Positions 7,628 through 17,096 of a stretch of DNA of 64,000 bases are shown piece by piece. This DNA comes from Marinifilum caeruleilacunae. Lineage in GTDB: Bacteria; Bacteroidota; Bacteroidia; Bacteroidales; Marinifilaceae. Position 1 is the stretch's first letter, and every line of letters starts with the position of its first letter. A program made the translations under genes and the position numbers. The notes under the pieces are model-generated. The model had not been told where the DNA came from and did no database searches. It was given only the letters and a program-made list of their open reading frames with translations. The stretch covers positions 261-64,260 of the forward strand of contig NZ_RZNH01000019.1 in NCBI RefSeq assembly GCF_013141825.1. The letters run 5' to 3'.

Positions 7628-8712
7628 TGCACAAAATGAAATACTCGATTCAAAAATACCTGAATCGATTGCCCAAAAGAAAAATTACTCATTTTGAAGG
7701 ATTCTGCGCCAATTGCAGTCATCCGGTAAGTGGTAAATATTGTTCGAACTGCGGACAGTCAGTCAAAGAATTACAACGACCTTTCTTTACGATATTGTCC
7801 GACTCGTTAGGCGATGCACTTTCTCTTGATAATAAATTCTTTCACACCCTCTTGCCAATGATTGTGAAGCCTGGTTTTCTGACCAAAGAATTTATGCAAG
7901 GAAGAAGAGCCAGGTATACACCACCTTTCCGGTTTTACCTTTTCTTAACATTTTTTGCATTCTTGCTGCTTTCCTACAATCATAAACCTGAAGGTGATAT
8001 CGATAATGCTGTTCTAATGGAAACCGAAGATGGCGAACAGTTGAATATCATCTCATTTTTGGAAGGGATTAGCGATGGTGCGGATGAACAAGATGAGGAT
8101 GAGATTGATGAGCAGCTTAGCAAGGTAGATTCCATTATGGCAGATTCGGTGGGTAAAATCAAACTGAAAAAAGGAATTTTTAAACTGGATGTTGACAAAA
8201 AAGCTGCTGAAATTGATTCCATATCTGTAAATGATAGCATACCGGACAAAAAATCCGAAGAGGACCAAACCAGTATGATCAACGATAATGATATCAGGAA
8301 ACTGATAGAGATGTGGAAACTCAATCCGGCCTTGATGCTGGACAATGTGTTTAAAAAATTATCGCAGACCTTGCTGTTTATTTTGCCAATATTTGCCTTG
8401 TTGCTGGCCTTGTTTTATGTGCGACAAAAGCGCTATTTAATTGAACATTTGCTGATATCGCTTAATTTTCACTCCTTTATTTTCGTAATGGTGATTTTAA
8501 GCGAGTTGCTGATTTTAACCCATTTGGAATTTCTGCAACCACTTACGCTTTACCTGTATTTGCTTATCCCTGTTCAGCTGTTTTTAACGCTTAAATTCTA
8601 TTACAAGCAGGGCTGGTTAAAGACCACAATCAAATTTTTTGTCTTATCATTCTTCTACAATATCCTGTTATTTACAGGTGTTTTATATAGTCTGATATCA
8701 TTAATTGATTAA
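7624..8712 (+). CDS. DUF3667 membrane protein with N-terminal zinc ribbon
   Basis: 362 residues. Four cysteines, C28-x2-C31 and C40-x2-C43, form a zinc-ribbon at the N terminus, followed by the conserved R-P-F-F..L-S-D-S segment of DUF3667. A first membrane segment is near 103-120, then a long acidic, soluble loop (about 124-240), then three or four membrane helices to the end. The function of the family is unknown. It overlaps cvpA by 4 bp, so the two are an operon. The start chosen follows that overlap; an alternative Met lies four codons in. Confidence 0.85.
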   Translation: MMHKMKYSIQKYLNRLPKRKITHFEGFCANCSHPVSGKYCSNCGQSVKELQRPFFTILSDSLGDALSLDNKFFHTLLPMIVKPGFLTKEFMQGRRARYTPPFRFYLFLTFFAFLLLSYNHKPEGDIDNAVLMETEDGEQLNIISFLEGISDGADEQDEDEIDEQLSKVDSIMADSVGKIKLKKGIFKLDVDKKAAEIDSISVNDSIPDKKSEEDQTSMINDNDIRKLIEMWKLNPALMLDNVFKKLSQTLLFILPIFALLLALFYVRQKRYLIEHLLISLNFHSFIFVMVILSELLILTHLEFLQPLTLYLYLLIPVQLFLTLKFYYKQGWLKTTIKFFVLSFFYNILLFTGVLYSLISLID

Positions 8713-8729
8713 TTAAAAATTACCTGATC

Positions 8730-8757
8730 TTTTGAAAAGCTAAAATGTTTATCTTTG
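8730..8757 (+). promoter_or_regulatory. promoter candidate for tyrS
   Basis: TTTTG at 8730-8734 and TATCTTTG at 8750-8757 fit the Bacteroidota -33/-7 pattern with a 15-bp spacing. The motif lies over the first codons of a longer in-frame extension, which supports the shorter tyrS start at 8809. Confidence 0.5.
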
Positions 8758-8808
8758 TTGGTCGAATATAAATTTGATAATAAGATCCGTAAGGAAAAAA
8801 TAGAAGGA

Positions 8809-10101
8809 ATGAATTTTATAGAAGAACTGCAATGGCGTGGCATGATTCACGATATGATGCCCGGAATCGAAGAACAACTACAGAAGGAATTGACATCGGC
8901 ATACGTGGGAATTGACCCTACTGCGGATTCTTTGCATATTGGTCACCTTGTTGGTGTAATGATGTTGAAACACTTCCAGGTTGCTGGTCACAAGCCAATT
9001 GTTTTGGTAGGTGGTGCAACGGGTATGATTGGTGATCCATCGGGAAAATCGCAAGAAAGGAATCTTTTGGATGAGGAAACTTTGCGTCACAACCAGGAGT
9101 GTTTAAGAGCTCAGCTTTCGAAATTTATGGATTTCGATTCGGATGCTGATAATGCTGCCGAAGTGGTAAACAATTACGATTGGATGAAGGATTTTTCGTT
9201 CCTTGACTTTATTCGTGATATTGGAAAGCACATTACTGTAAATTACATGATGAGTAAAGATTCGGTAAAAAAGAGATTAAGTGCTGATTCGAAATCAGGA
9301 ATGTCGTTTACCGAGTTTACATACCAGCTGGTGCAAGGAACCGACTTTTTGGAGTTGTACCGTTCTAAAAACTGTAAATTGCAGATGGGTGGATCGGATC
9401 AGTGGGGTAATATCACTACCGGTACCGAATTAATTAGAAGAAAAGAAGGTGGTACTGCTTGGGCCATTACCTGTCCGTTAATTACAAAAGCTGATGGTGG
9501 TAAGTTTGGTAAAACCGAGTCGGGAAATATTTGGTTAGATCCGAAACGTACTTCTCCATATAAATTTTACCAGTTTTGGTTGAATACTTCCGATGAGGAT
9601 GCAGAGAAATACATTAAGATCTTTACCTTAATTCCAAGAGAAGAGATTGCCGCATTGGTAGAAGAGCACAAAGAAGCTCCGCACCAAAGAAAACTTCAGC
9701 AACGATTGGCGAAGGAAGTTACCATCATGATCCATTCGGAAGAAGATTACAATACAGCAGTTGAAGCCTCTCAAATTTTGTTTGGAAAAGCAACGGCTGA
9801 TGTACTTAAGAAGTTGGATGAAGATACTTTCCTATCAGTTTTTGAAGGTGTGCCACAATTCAATGTGAGTAAATCGGAGTTCGAAACAGGAGTAGATATT
9901 CTGGAACTTTTGGCTGTAAAAGCCGAAGTATTCCCATCGAAAGGTGAATTGAGAAGATTATTTAAAGGAAATGCAATTAGTATTAACAAAGAAAAAGTGC
10001 AGAATTCTGAGTTAACAGTAACAACTGAACACCTAATTGCCGATAAGTATTTTCTTGTTCAGAAGGGGAAAAAGAATTATTTCCTAGTTGTAGCTTGTTA
10101 A
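8809..10101 (+). CDS. tyrS: tyrosyl-tRNA synthetase
   Basis: A class I aminoacyl-tRNA synthetase that charges tRNA-Tyr. With the ATG at 8809 it has 430 residues, as usual for the TyrRS1 type. The HIGH motif H-I-G-H is at 43-46 and the KMSKS equivalent is K-F-G-K-T in the middle of the protein. A C-terminal S4-like RNA-binding domain covers about the last 70 residues ([15 protein letters not shown]). The frame stays open upstream to a TTG at 8755, but that extension overlaps the promoter motif and is not conserved-looking; AGAAGGA just before 8809 is a good ribosome-binding site. Confidence 0.96.
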   Translation: MNFIEELQWRGMIHDMMPGIEEQLQKELTSAYVGIDPTADSLHIGHLVGVMMLKHFQVAGHKPIVLVGGATGMIGDPSGKSQERNLLDEETLRHNQECLRAQLSKFMDFDSDADNAAEVVNNYDWMKDFSFLDFIRDIGKHITVNYMMSKDSVKKRLSADSKSGMSFTEFTYQLVQGTDFLELYRSKNCKLQMGGSDQWGNITTGTELIRRKEGGTAWAITCPLITKADGGKFGKTESGNIWLDPKRTSPYKFYQFWLNTSDEDAEKYIKIFTLIPREEIAALVEEHKEAPHQRKLQQRLAKEVTIMIHSEEDYNTAVEASQILFGKATADVLKKLDEDTFLSVFEGVPQFNVSKSEFETGVDILELLAVKAEVFPSKGELRRLFKGNAISINKEKVQNSELTVTTEHLIADKYFLVQKGKKNYFLVVAC

Positions 10102-10175
10102 TTTAATGCTATTGCTTTATTTTTAGAGGATAAAGTGAAATCAAGAACCAAATCATAACCAAAAATTTATTATTT

Positions 10176-10628
10176 ATGAAACTATTAAAGTATGCCCTAA
10201 TGGTATTGTTCACTGCCGGAATGATGAGTTGTGGTGGCGGAGGTGGAGGCGATGAGCCTGATGTAGACAATACTGCACCTACTGTAACAATTTCAGCGCC
10301 AACTGCAAGTACAGCAGTGAATGCAGGCGAAAATTTAAGTGTGAATATTTCTGTCTCGGATAATGTTGCACTTTCTTCTTACGTGTTAACTGTAACTTAT
10401 TCTGGAGCAAAATCAGTTAAAACAGTTGAAGAATTTTCTTTCAACAGTAGTTCTGATAACGATGCCAGTGGTAATGCATTGCCTACTATTTCGGGAACCA
10501 GCTCAACAATTAACTTCCAAATGGAAACTGCAGATAATGCAAAACCAGGAAATTATAAGTTAGAAATTGATGTGAAAGACTCTTCAAGCAACAGTAAGAA
10601 AGCTGATGTAACTTTTGAAATCAAGTAA
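10176..10628 (+). CDS. small Ig-like lipoprotein (DUF4625-like)
   Basis: 150 residues. A lipoprotein signal peptide ends at C19 (G-M-M-S-C), followed by a glycine run and D-E-P-D, a pattern often seen in exported Bacteroidota surface lipoproteins. The remainder is a single Ig-like beta-sandwich: D-N-T-A-P-T-V-T-I-S, then S-D-N-V-A-L-S-S-Y and a final G-N-Y-K-L-E-I-D-V-K-D. This resembles the cadherin-like/DUF4625 pattern. Role unknown; probably envelope. Monocistronic, closed by a strong terminator. Confidence 0.75.
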   Translation: MKLLKYALMVLFTAGMMSCGGGGGGDEPDVDNTAPTVTISAPTASTAVNAGENLSVNISVSDNVALSSYVLTVTYSGAKSVKTVEEFSFNSSSDNDASGNALPTISGTSSTINFQMETADNAKPGNYKLEIDVKDSSSNSKKADVTFEIK

Positions 10629-10646
10629 ATCACAATCAGATACAAG

Positions 10647-10678
10647 AAAAAAGGATCGTTTAAACGATCCTTTTTTTT
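10647..10678. terminator. bidirectional terminator
   Basis: AAAAAAGGATCGTT-TAAACGATCCTTTTTTTT, a perfect stem with A/T runs on both sides, placed between the convergent lipoprotein and SpoIIE-type phosphatase genes. It serves both. Confidence 0.85.
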
Positions 10679-11897
10679 ATGCTTTAAATTCTATTCCAAA
10701 TAAGGAGATATCATCAACAACAGCCTTATTCTTTTTGCCAAGCTCAATATGCCTTGTCAGATCCAGGAAGGTGTCGTTCAGTTTTTTATTGTTAGAGAAC
10801 AGATTGCTGATTAATTGCATTCCTATTTCCATTTTATCGCCCTTTTCCAATTCAATTAAACCATCGGTAAAACAAAGCAGCTTAGAGTGGTCCTGTATAC
10901 AGATTTCGCCAACAGAAATAATCGGAATTTCGTCGAGCATGCCCAAACCAATACAACCCTTTTTTAAATGAGTGGTTTCTTTTGTTTTAAAGTTGTACAA
11001 TATTGGAGGATGATGACTTGCATTTACGTAACGAAGTTTCCTGGTTGTATAATTGTATACCCCAATAAAGAGGGTTAGGAATTTCTCATCGCTGGAACTT
11101 TCGCAAACTTTCTGGTTCAATTTATTCATCAACTCATCCAGTGGAGTATCCGGATTAAAAAGTGCGCGCAAGGTGGCCTGAAAGTTCGACATGATCAGTG
11201 CAGCAGGAATCCCTTTTCCCGACACATCTCCAATGCAAAATCCAAGTTCCTGATCGTTAAAATTGATGAAGTCGTAATAATCGCCACCAATTTCGAAATG
11301 CGGTTGATAATAGCCCTGAGATGAAATGTACTTATTTTGCGGCAGGGAGCTTTGGTTTGGAATCAGTAAATTCTGGATCTTCGAAGCCAGTTCCATTTCC
11401 TTTTTAATGGCCTCCTGGGCAAGCAATTGTTTATGCATGCGCTTGTTCTCCATGGCCACAATAATAATGTTCGAAATGGTCTGTATAAAAGTCAGATGCC
11501 TGATGGCTGGACTCATTCCTTCCATCTCTTCATCTAAATCGCCAATTAAAATGTAAGCAAGAACCGAATTTTTGTGAAAAACCGGGATTAAAAAATCAAA
11601 ACTTCTTAAATGTTCCGGAAAATCGGACGAAATGTAGGTTATTTCGTCGTAATTGGCCAAATCGCTTTCAATCTTGATTTGATCGATAAGTCCATTGGCA
11701 ATACCTGAGATTAGAAGTGTTTCCCAGGAAGAATTGAACTTGAATACAGCAATTTTCCCAATCTTAAGATCGTTAAAAAGTATGTTTTCATATTGCTTTA
11801 AAAGATCATCAACCGACAAGTTTTCATTTATTGCTTGTGTTATTTTTAGTATCAGATCGAGCTTAAACTTACTGTTTACGGCTTGTTGCTTAATCAC
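10677..11897 (-). CDS. PP2C/SpoIIE-type serine phosphatase with GAF-like sensor
   Basis: 406 residues. Residues about 15-150 look like a GAF-type sensor domain, joined by a helix (150-175, A-M-E-N-K-R-M-H-K-Q) to a SpoIIE/RsbU phosphatase domain. Metal-binding motifs are G-G-D-Y-Y-D-F at 204-210 and G-D-V-S-G-K-G at 223-229, with F-T-D-G-L-I-E and a final D-D-I-S-L near the C terminus. Enzymes of this type dephosphorylate anti-sigma-factor antagonists (STAS proteins) in partner-switching. No STAS or kinase gene is beside it. No membrane segments, so cytosolic. Confidence 0.9.
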   Translation of the reverse strand: MIKQQAVNSKFKLDLILKITQAINENLSVDDLLKQYENILFNDLKIGKIAVFKFNSSWETLLISGIANGLIDQIKIESDLANYDEITYISSDFPEHLRSFDFLIPVFHKNSVLAYILIGDLDEEMEGMSPAIRHLTFIQTISNIIIVAMENKRMHKQLLAQEAIKKEMELASKIQNLLIPNQSSLPQNKYISSQGYYQPHFEIGGDYYDFINFNDQELGFCIGDVSGKGIPAALIMSNFQATLRALFNPDTPLDELMNKLNQKVCESSSDEKFLTLFIGVYNYTTRKLRYVNASHHPPILYNFKTKETTHLKKGCIGLGMLDEIPIISVGEICIQDHSKLLCFTDGLIELEKGDKMEIGMQLISNLFSNNKKLNDTFLDLTRHIELGKKNKAVVDDISLFGIEFKA

Positions 11898-11974
11898 TAC
11901 AGTGTTTTTTAGAGATTCAGGTTTTCACTAAATTAATAAAATATTGGTTTTTAGGCTATCAGAATGAGAGGAAT

Positions 11975-12005
11975 AAAAAAAGGATTCCATGAAGAATCCT
12001 TTTTA
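11975..12005 (-). terminator. terminator after efp
   Basis: GGATTC-TTCAT-GGAATCC type stem with T run on the minus strand and A run on the other side, about 20 bp past the efp stop codon. Confidence 0.8.
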
Positions 12006-12024
12006 TATGATTAGATCACACTTA

Positions 12025-12594
12025 TTATGCTTTTACGCGTTCAACATAGCTGTGATCACGAGTGTCAACTTTAATCAAATCATCAGTGTTGATGAAAAGT
12101 GGTACCATAATGGTAGCACCAGTTTCAATCGTAGCTGGTTTTAATGAGTTGGTAGAAGAAGTATCACCTCTTAAACCTGGCTCGGTATAAGTTACCTGCA
12201 TGGTTACGTGAGCAGGAAGTTCTGCATACAAAGGAGTTTCAGTATCGGCGTGTACAACCACTTCAACAGGATCTCCGTCTTTTAACAAATCTGGTGCATT
12301 AATTAATGCTTCTTGCAATGCAATTTGCTCATAAGTTTCGGTATGCATTAGGTTATAACCCATATCATCTTTGTAAAGAAAAGTATGTGGGCGTCTTTCA
12401 ATTCTTGCAACATCAACTTTAACTCCCGAGTTAAAAGTGTTGTCAATAATTTTACCAGTTTTAACGTTTTTAAGCTTTGTTCTAACGAAAGCCGGACCTT
12501 TACCTGGTTTTACATGTTGAAATTGAACAATGGTATATAAATCATCCTTGTAATGGATACACATTCCATTCTTAAAATCTGCAGTACTTGCCAT
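12025..12594 (-). CDS. efp: elongation factor P
   Basis: 189 residues with the three beta-barrel domains of EF-P. It binds ribosomes stalled at polyproline stretches and stimulates peptide bond formation. The loop K-P-G-K-G-P-A carries K32, the equivalent of the modified Lys34 of E. coli EF-P; no EpmA/EpmB or EarP gene is nearby, so any modification route is unknown. The C-terminal block ends [16 protein letters not shown], the OB-fold signature of the family. Confidence 0.96.
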   Translation of the reverse strand: MASTADFKNGMCIHYKDDLYTIVQFQHVKPGKGPAFVRTKLKNVKTGKIIDNTFNSGVKVDVARIERRPHTFLYKDDMGYNLMHTETYEQIALQEALINAPDLLKDGDPVEVVVHADTETPLYAELPAHVTMQVTYTEPGLRGDTSSTNSLKPATIETGATIMVPLFINTDDLIKVDTRDHSYVERVKA

Positions 12595-12659
12595 GATATA
12601 ATAGAATTAAATTTTTAAACGATTTCAATTCATAACGAGCCAAGACCCATTATTTTCTG

Positions 12660-12667
12660 CAAAAGTA
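12660..12667 (-). promoter_or_regulatory. -7 box candidate for efp
   Basis: Minus-strand TACTTTTG (plus CAAAAGTA) fits TAnnTTTG, about 65 bp upstream of the efp ATG. The -33 partner is not convincing. Confidence 0.4.
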
Positions 12668-12740
12668 ATCGAAACAATTAATAATCTGAAATATTAAGTG
12701 CTTTTGTTTGATTAATACTGCGATAAGATCGAAATGATGC

Positions 12741-13505
12741 CTATTTTTTGATCAGGGAACTGGTAGAAAAATCGGAGAAGTTGGTTAAATCGCAGCGCAA
12801 GGATCCCAAAAATAAATCGAATTGAACTCGAACCGGAACCTTATTGGCATCGGCCGATATCCAGATTTTCATATCATCTTCATCTTTGAATGCTCGTCCG
12901 GTTTGAACAATTGGAATGAATTTATAGCATTTTATTGTTCCAATTTTGGAATTCACCATTTCGTAACCCATAAAGCGGAACTGCAATAGAAATTCTTCAT
13001 CGGAAAAGTAGGTTTGCATTTTTACCACCTGGCCTACTTCAAGTTCAGAATTAAAGTGGTAGGCTCTGGCAAAATAAAATGCCGATAAAATATCATGAAT
13101 TCCTTCGGGTACATCTTTAATGCCCGAACGCTGACTGTTAATTTGATTCTTTTCGCGATCGAAAGTCACCTCGTTATACCTTTTGTAACTTCCTTCACGG
13201 ATATTTCGAATTGCTTTTACAGGCAGCAGTGTTTCTTTATCGAAGTAACTTTCGTAAGTATCTTTAACTTTGTAGAGCGTATTAAAAAGGCCAACTGTTC
13301 GTCCTGTTAAAGTGGCATGGAACACTTCTTTTCCATCAATTTTATCCGACTTTAACTTTAAGCTAGCCTTTCCTCCACGCACGATGCCATAGTGAATTAC
13401 ATATTTCAGATGTTCCCCTTTTTCAGACGATTTAGCAGGTGAATTTGCATCAGTACTTGTCGACAGTACCAAAAAGGAAAATAAAAATAGAGTAAACCTT
13501 AGCAT
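12741..13505 (-). CDS. DUF3108 secreted protein
   Basis: 254 residues with a signal peptide (MLRFTLFLFSFLVLSTSTDA). The family pattern is visible: G-E-H-L-K-Y-V-I-H-Y-G near the N terminus, then the D-T-Y-E-S-Y-F-D and L-P-V-K-A-I-R-N-I-R-E-G-S-Y blocks, and the C-terminal V-P-V-R-V-Q-F-D. DUF3108 proteins are periplasmic or outer-membrane-associated lipocalin/LolB-like folds of unknown function. It follows tsaB by 17 bp and is probably in the same transcript. Confidence 0.85.
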   Translation of the reverse strand: MLRFTLFLFSFLVLSTSTDANSPAKSSEKGEHLKYVIHYGIVRGGKASLKLKSDKIDGKEVFHATLTGRTVGLFNTLYKVKDTYESYFDKETLLPVKAIRNIREGSYKRYNEVTFDREKNQINSQRSGIKDVPEGIHDILSAFYFARAYHFNSELEVGQVVKMQTYFSDEEFLLQFRFMGYEMVNSKIGTIKCYKFIPIVQTGRAFKDEDDMKIWISADANKVPVRVQFDLFLGSLRCDLTNFSDFSTSSLIKK

Positions 13506-13522
13506 ACGCGTTGTTTTAGTTC

Positions 13523-14236
13523 TTACTTAAAGATATTCTTTTTCGGAGTTGTTGCTACAAAATCTTTCAAATAAAAAGGTTCGAAGTAGGCAACATCTTC
13601 CAATTCGTTTTTGTTGAATTTTTCTTCTGCCAGTTGAATCATACCCAATGCAGTTGCATTAACATCATCAAGAAAGATGCCATTTTCGTTTGTAATTACA
13701 TCTTTACATTTGCCTGACCCGTCACCAAAGAAAACAATTTCACGATTCGAAAGTTCGTCTGCAAATGAATTTTCATCAATAATATCAGCAGAAATTTCTC
13801 TCACCAAATCAGCATTTGAATTGTAGAATGCTGTGTATACTTCCATTCTTCTTGCATCAATCATTGGGCAATAAAGTGCTTCTTCCAGCTTTTTAATCTG
13901 GTCCGATAATTCAGCAGTATCCTGCAATGCTTTTGTCATTGATTGAAGAGTGCTAACTGCAATTAACGGGATGCCTGCACCATAGCAAATTCCTTTGGCA
14001 GTAGAAACACCAATTCGCAATCCGGTATAGGAACCTGGTCCCATACTAATGGCTACGCCGTCTAAATCAGCAGTAGTTAAATTGTTCTCTTTTAAAATAT
14101 TTTCGATGAAAACTGTAAGATGACTTGCATGTTTCATGCCTTCTTTGTTTTCTTTCAGTGCCAATAATTTCCCGTCTTTCCCTAATGCAACAGAACAAAT
14201 TGCTGTTGATGTTTCAATATTTAAAAGTAATGCCAT
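13523..14236 (-). CDS. tsaB: tRNA threonylcarbamoyladenosine biosynthesis protein TsaB
   Basis: 237 residues with the ASKHA fold opening L-L-L-N-I-E-T-S-T-A-I-C-S-V-A-L-G and the signature G-P-G-S-Y-T-G-L-R-I-G near residues 66-77. TsaB partners with TsaD and TsaE to add threonylcarbamoyl to A37 of ANN-decoding tRNAs. Length and motifs are standard. It leads a two-gene unit with the DUF3108 gene. Confidence 0.93.
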   Translation of the reverse strand: MALLLNIETSTAICSVALGKDGKLLALKENKEGMKHASHLTVFIENILKENNLTTADLDGVAISMGPGSYTGLRIGVSTAKGICYGAGIPLIAVSTLQSMTKALQDTAELSDQIKKLEEALYCPMIDARRMEVYTAFYNSNADLVREISADIIDENSFADELSNREIVFFGDGSGKCKDVITNENGIFLDDVNATALGMIQLAEEKFNKNELEDVAYFEPFYLKDFVATTPKKNIFK

Positions 14237-14407
14237 GTTCTAATTTTTTAAATCAATGCAAAATAAATGATAAAAAGGGAAATTAATGGCAATTGTACCA
14301 ATAAAATTACCGAATTGTTCCTGCTAACAAACTTACTGATATTGGGATAGGCTGATATTGTAATTGCAAGAATTCAAATCAACTTTATATAGTACCGTTT
14401 TAAAAGT

Positions 14408-14439
14408 AAAACTCCCGACTAATAATTAGCCGGGAGTTT
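14408..14439 (-). terminator. terminator of the ABC efflux operon
   Basis: AAACTCCCG-CTAAT-ATTAG-CGGGAGTTT, a long nearly perfect stem, followed on the minus strand by TTTACTTTT, downstream of the tolC-like gene. Confidence 0.8.
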
Positions 14440-14473
14440 CGAGTTGTTATGTACCCTGAGGTTATAAACTTGA

Positions 14474-15835
14474 TTATAATTTTATTTCGATGCCATTGTA
14501 AAAGTCAAGAATCTTTGTTCTGAAAATGTATTCGTATTTTGCCTGTAGCAGGTTCGATTTTGCCTGGAACAAATTGTTTTTTTCCTGGTTGTAGTCTACA
14601 GAGTTTACCAATCCAAGATTGAATTTTTCTTCTGTATAACGGAAAGCCTCTTCGGTTGAAGAAACGGCTGTTTCGCTCGAGAAATACTTGTTCATGGCTG
14701 CTCTTGCGTTGGCGTGAGCTTGCTGAATCTCTTTTCTCAATGCATTTTTCGAGTTTTCCATATACAACTTGTTGCGGTCGATGTTAATTTTTGCATTGGC
14801 AATGTTTCTGTTTACCTGTCCGCCGTTGAAAATTGGAATGTTTAAGTTGAAACCAAAAGCTTTGTTTTCACGATTCGATAACTGATCGCTCAGTTTCATT
14901 TCTTCACGAACAATTACAGGAGCACCATTAGCATCCAGGCCATATTCAGGGAAGTCTTTCGAGTAACTCGATCCCCAATATCCAGACATGCTAAGTGAAG
15001 GAGCTCTTTGTCCTTTAGCGATATAAAGTCCTTTTTCCGAACTCTCCAGTCTGTATCTTGCTGCTTTCATCTCTGGTCTGAATTCCAAAGCATTGATGAA
15101 AACAGATTCTGGATCAACCATTGAACGTGTTGCATTTAAAACCGGAAGTTCAGGAATGCTAATGTCGAAATCTGAAGGATTTTCAAGATCTAATAATTGT
15201 GCAAGATCCAATAAAGCCAAATCGAGATTGTTCAATGAGTTTACTACCTCAAGTTCTTCTCTGGCTGCCTGTGCATTCTGTTCCATTAAAGTTCCTTTTG
15301 GAAGTGTTCCGGCTTCAACCAATGCTTCGGTTCTTTTTATCTGAAGTTTGGTTACCTTCAATTTCTCCTCGGCCACTTGCAACAATTCTTTGTTGAAAAG
15401 AATATTCAGGTAAGAAGAGGTAATGTTTAGTGCCAAATCTTCTTTTGCTTTTTCAACATCCTGAAGGCTGGCCTTAAGGTCTAATTCATTTTGTTTGATA
15501 GAATTGTACTTCTGGAAGCCATTGAAAAGAGTTACTCCTGCGGATAGACCTAATGAACCACTTTGGGTGTTAATATCACCATAAGTATTATCGGCTCTAA
15601 GAGTACGACCATAACTGAAGTTATAGCTTGTACTTCCATTCAGACTTGGCAGAAGATCAAATTTAGATTGAGTGGTATTGTTAGCCTGAACTTCAGCATC
15701 TAATTTTCGAAGTTGCAAGTCAATATTGTGTTCTTTCGCATAGTTGATGCATTTCTCGAGGCTCCATTTTTCTTGTGCATTGGCTGCCGAAAAGGTAAAT
15801 GCTATAGCAATTAGCGGTAATAATAATTTTTTCAT
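14474..15835 (-). CDS. TolC family outer-membrane efflux protein
   Basis: 453 residues. Signal peptide MKKLLLPLIAIAFTFSAANA is followed by two OEP repeats of long alpha-helices (for example 155-225 and 345-425) with interspersed barrel strands, the TolC layout. It forms the outer-membrane channel of a tripartite pump. It is the last gene of a five-gene operon with an adaptor, two MacB-like permeases and an ATPase, all on the same strand and order, so it is the exit duct of that pump. Length is slightly typical-to-short for the family. Confidence 0.92.
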   Translation of the reverse strand: MKKLLLPLIAIAFTFSAANAQEKWSLEKCINYAKEHNIDLQLRKLDAEVQANNTTQSKFDLLPSLNGSTSYNFSYGRTLRADNTYGDINTQSGSLGLSAGVTLFNGFQKYNSIKQNELDLKASLQDVEKAKEDLALNITSSYLNILFNKELLQVAEEKLKVTKLQIKRTEALVEAGTLPKGTLMEQNAQAAREELEVVNSLNNLDLALLDLAQLLDLENPSDFDISIPELPVLNATRSMVDPESVFINALEFRPEMKAARYRLESSEKGLYIAKGQRAPSLSMSGYWGSSYSKDFPEYGLDANGAPVIVREEMKLSDQLSNRENKAFGFNLNIPIFNGGQVNRNIANAKINIDRNKLYMENSKNALRKEIQQAHANARAAMNKYFSSETAVSSTEEAFRYTEEKFNLGLVNSVDYNQEKNNLFQAKSNLLQAKYEYIFRTKILDFYNGIEIKL

Positions 15836-15941
15836 TTGCTTTTTGTTTTATAATCCGTACTACGGTTTAGGCAATTATAAAAACGATTGATATGATAAAA
15901 GTGAGCATTTAAAGACTCATTTCAAAGTTTAGTGAGCTTTA

Positions 15942-17066
15942 CTATTCACTTTTGTTTCCTTCCTTAACCATCTCCGATTTTTTCTTCTTTTCACCTTTTA
16001 ACTTGTCGTCTTTGGTGATTCCTTCCAATACTTCAATATTGATACCATCGGACAAACCGGTTTTAATGAATCTTCTTTCGAATTCCTGTGGCGATGTTTC
16101 AACCTCAACGAAGGTAGAGTCGTTTTCAAACTCTAGTAAACTTTCGTTTACAGCCAGTACTTTTTCTCTTTTGTCAAGAACGATTTCTGCGTTAGCACTA
16201 TATCCCGAACGAATAAAATAATTGTCGTTTAGTTGAACAGATGCTTTAATTTCAAACTGAATTGCTCCATTTTCTTCTACTCCTTTTGGAGAAATGTATT
16301 CAAGATTTGCATCGAACTTCACATCTTCAATTGCACCAATGGTAAGCTGTAGGTTCATGCCCTGGTTAATTTTTCCAACTTCGGTTTCATCAACCTTACC
16401 CTGGAAAATCATTTCGCCCATATCGGCCACAATAGCAACAGTAGTACCATCGTTAAAAGTGTTCGATTGAATTACCGAGTTCCCTTCCTTAATTGGGATA
16501 TCCAAAATCATTCCTTCTATGGTTGAGCGGATAATGGTATTGGTAGCATTTGCAGAGCTCTTTGTAACCCCTTCTTTAATCAACTGTAGGTTATCTTTTG
16601 CAGCTTGCAACTCTTCGCGTGAATTGCGGAAAGCCAATTGTGTTTTCTGAAAATCCGATTCAGAAATTACTTTTTTATCATACAAAGCCTTATCGCGGTT
16701 GTAGTTGATTTCCGAATCTTCGAAGTTAATTTTTGCAACATTAACTCGCGATTCAGCACTGTTTAGGTTAATCATGTCTGGAATGATCTTGATTTTAGCG
16801 ATCGGATCACCTTTTTTCAACATTTCACCAGCTTCAACATATAATGTTTCGATAATACCCGAAACCCCTTGAGGCTTAATTTCAATTTCTTTTCTAGGTA
16901 CAACAGAACCTGTGGCAATTGTTTTTTTCACGATGTCTGTAATCTCAGGCGATTTTGTGTTGTAAACAACAGGTTTGTCCTGCGATTTTTTATAAAGGAA
17001 AAATATGGTTCCTACAAAAAGTGCAATGAAGAATACCACGAGAACAATTCTAAAAACTTTTTTCAT
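15942..17066 (-). CDS. periplasmic adaptor (HlyD/MacA-like membrane fusion protein)
   Basis: 374 residues. One N-terminal membrane anchor (about 5-25), then a split biotinyl-lipoyl domain (I-K-P-Q-G-V-S-G-I-I-E at 63-73 and a second half near 180-200) around a coiled-coil hairpin at about 105-165, then beta-barrel and membrane-proximal domains. The C-terminal tail is very lysine-rich. It bridges the inner-membrane MacB-like complex and the TolC-like channel. It lies 30 bp after the second permease and before the tolC-like gene. Confidence 0.92.
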   Translation of the reverse strand: MKKVFRIVLVVFFIALFVGTIFFLYKKSQDKPVVYNTKSPEITDIVKKTIATGSVVPRKEIEIKPQGVSGIIETLYVEAGEMLKKGDPIAKIKIIPDMINLNSAESRVNVAKINFEDSEINYNRDKALYDKKVISESDFQKTQLAFRNSREELQAAKDNLQLIKEGVTKSSANATNTIIRSTIEGMILDIPIKEGNSVIQSNTFNDGTTVAIVADMGEMIFQGKVDETEVGKINQGMNLQLTIGAIEDVKFDANLEYISPKGVEENGAIQFEIKASVQLNDNYFIRSGYSANAEIVLDKREKVLAVNESLLEFENDSTFVEVETSPQEFERRFIKTGLSDGINIEVLEGITKDDKLKGEKKKKSEMVKEGNKSE

Positions 17067-17096
17067 GACTTGTATTATTTTCAGATTTATGACTTA

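Noticed and set aside
8755-8808. An N-terminal extension of TyrS from TTG at 8755
   Set aside because: It overlaps the promoter motif and is not needed: the ATG at 8809 gives the normal TyrRS N terminus with a good ribosome-binding site.
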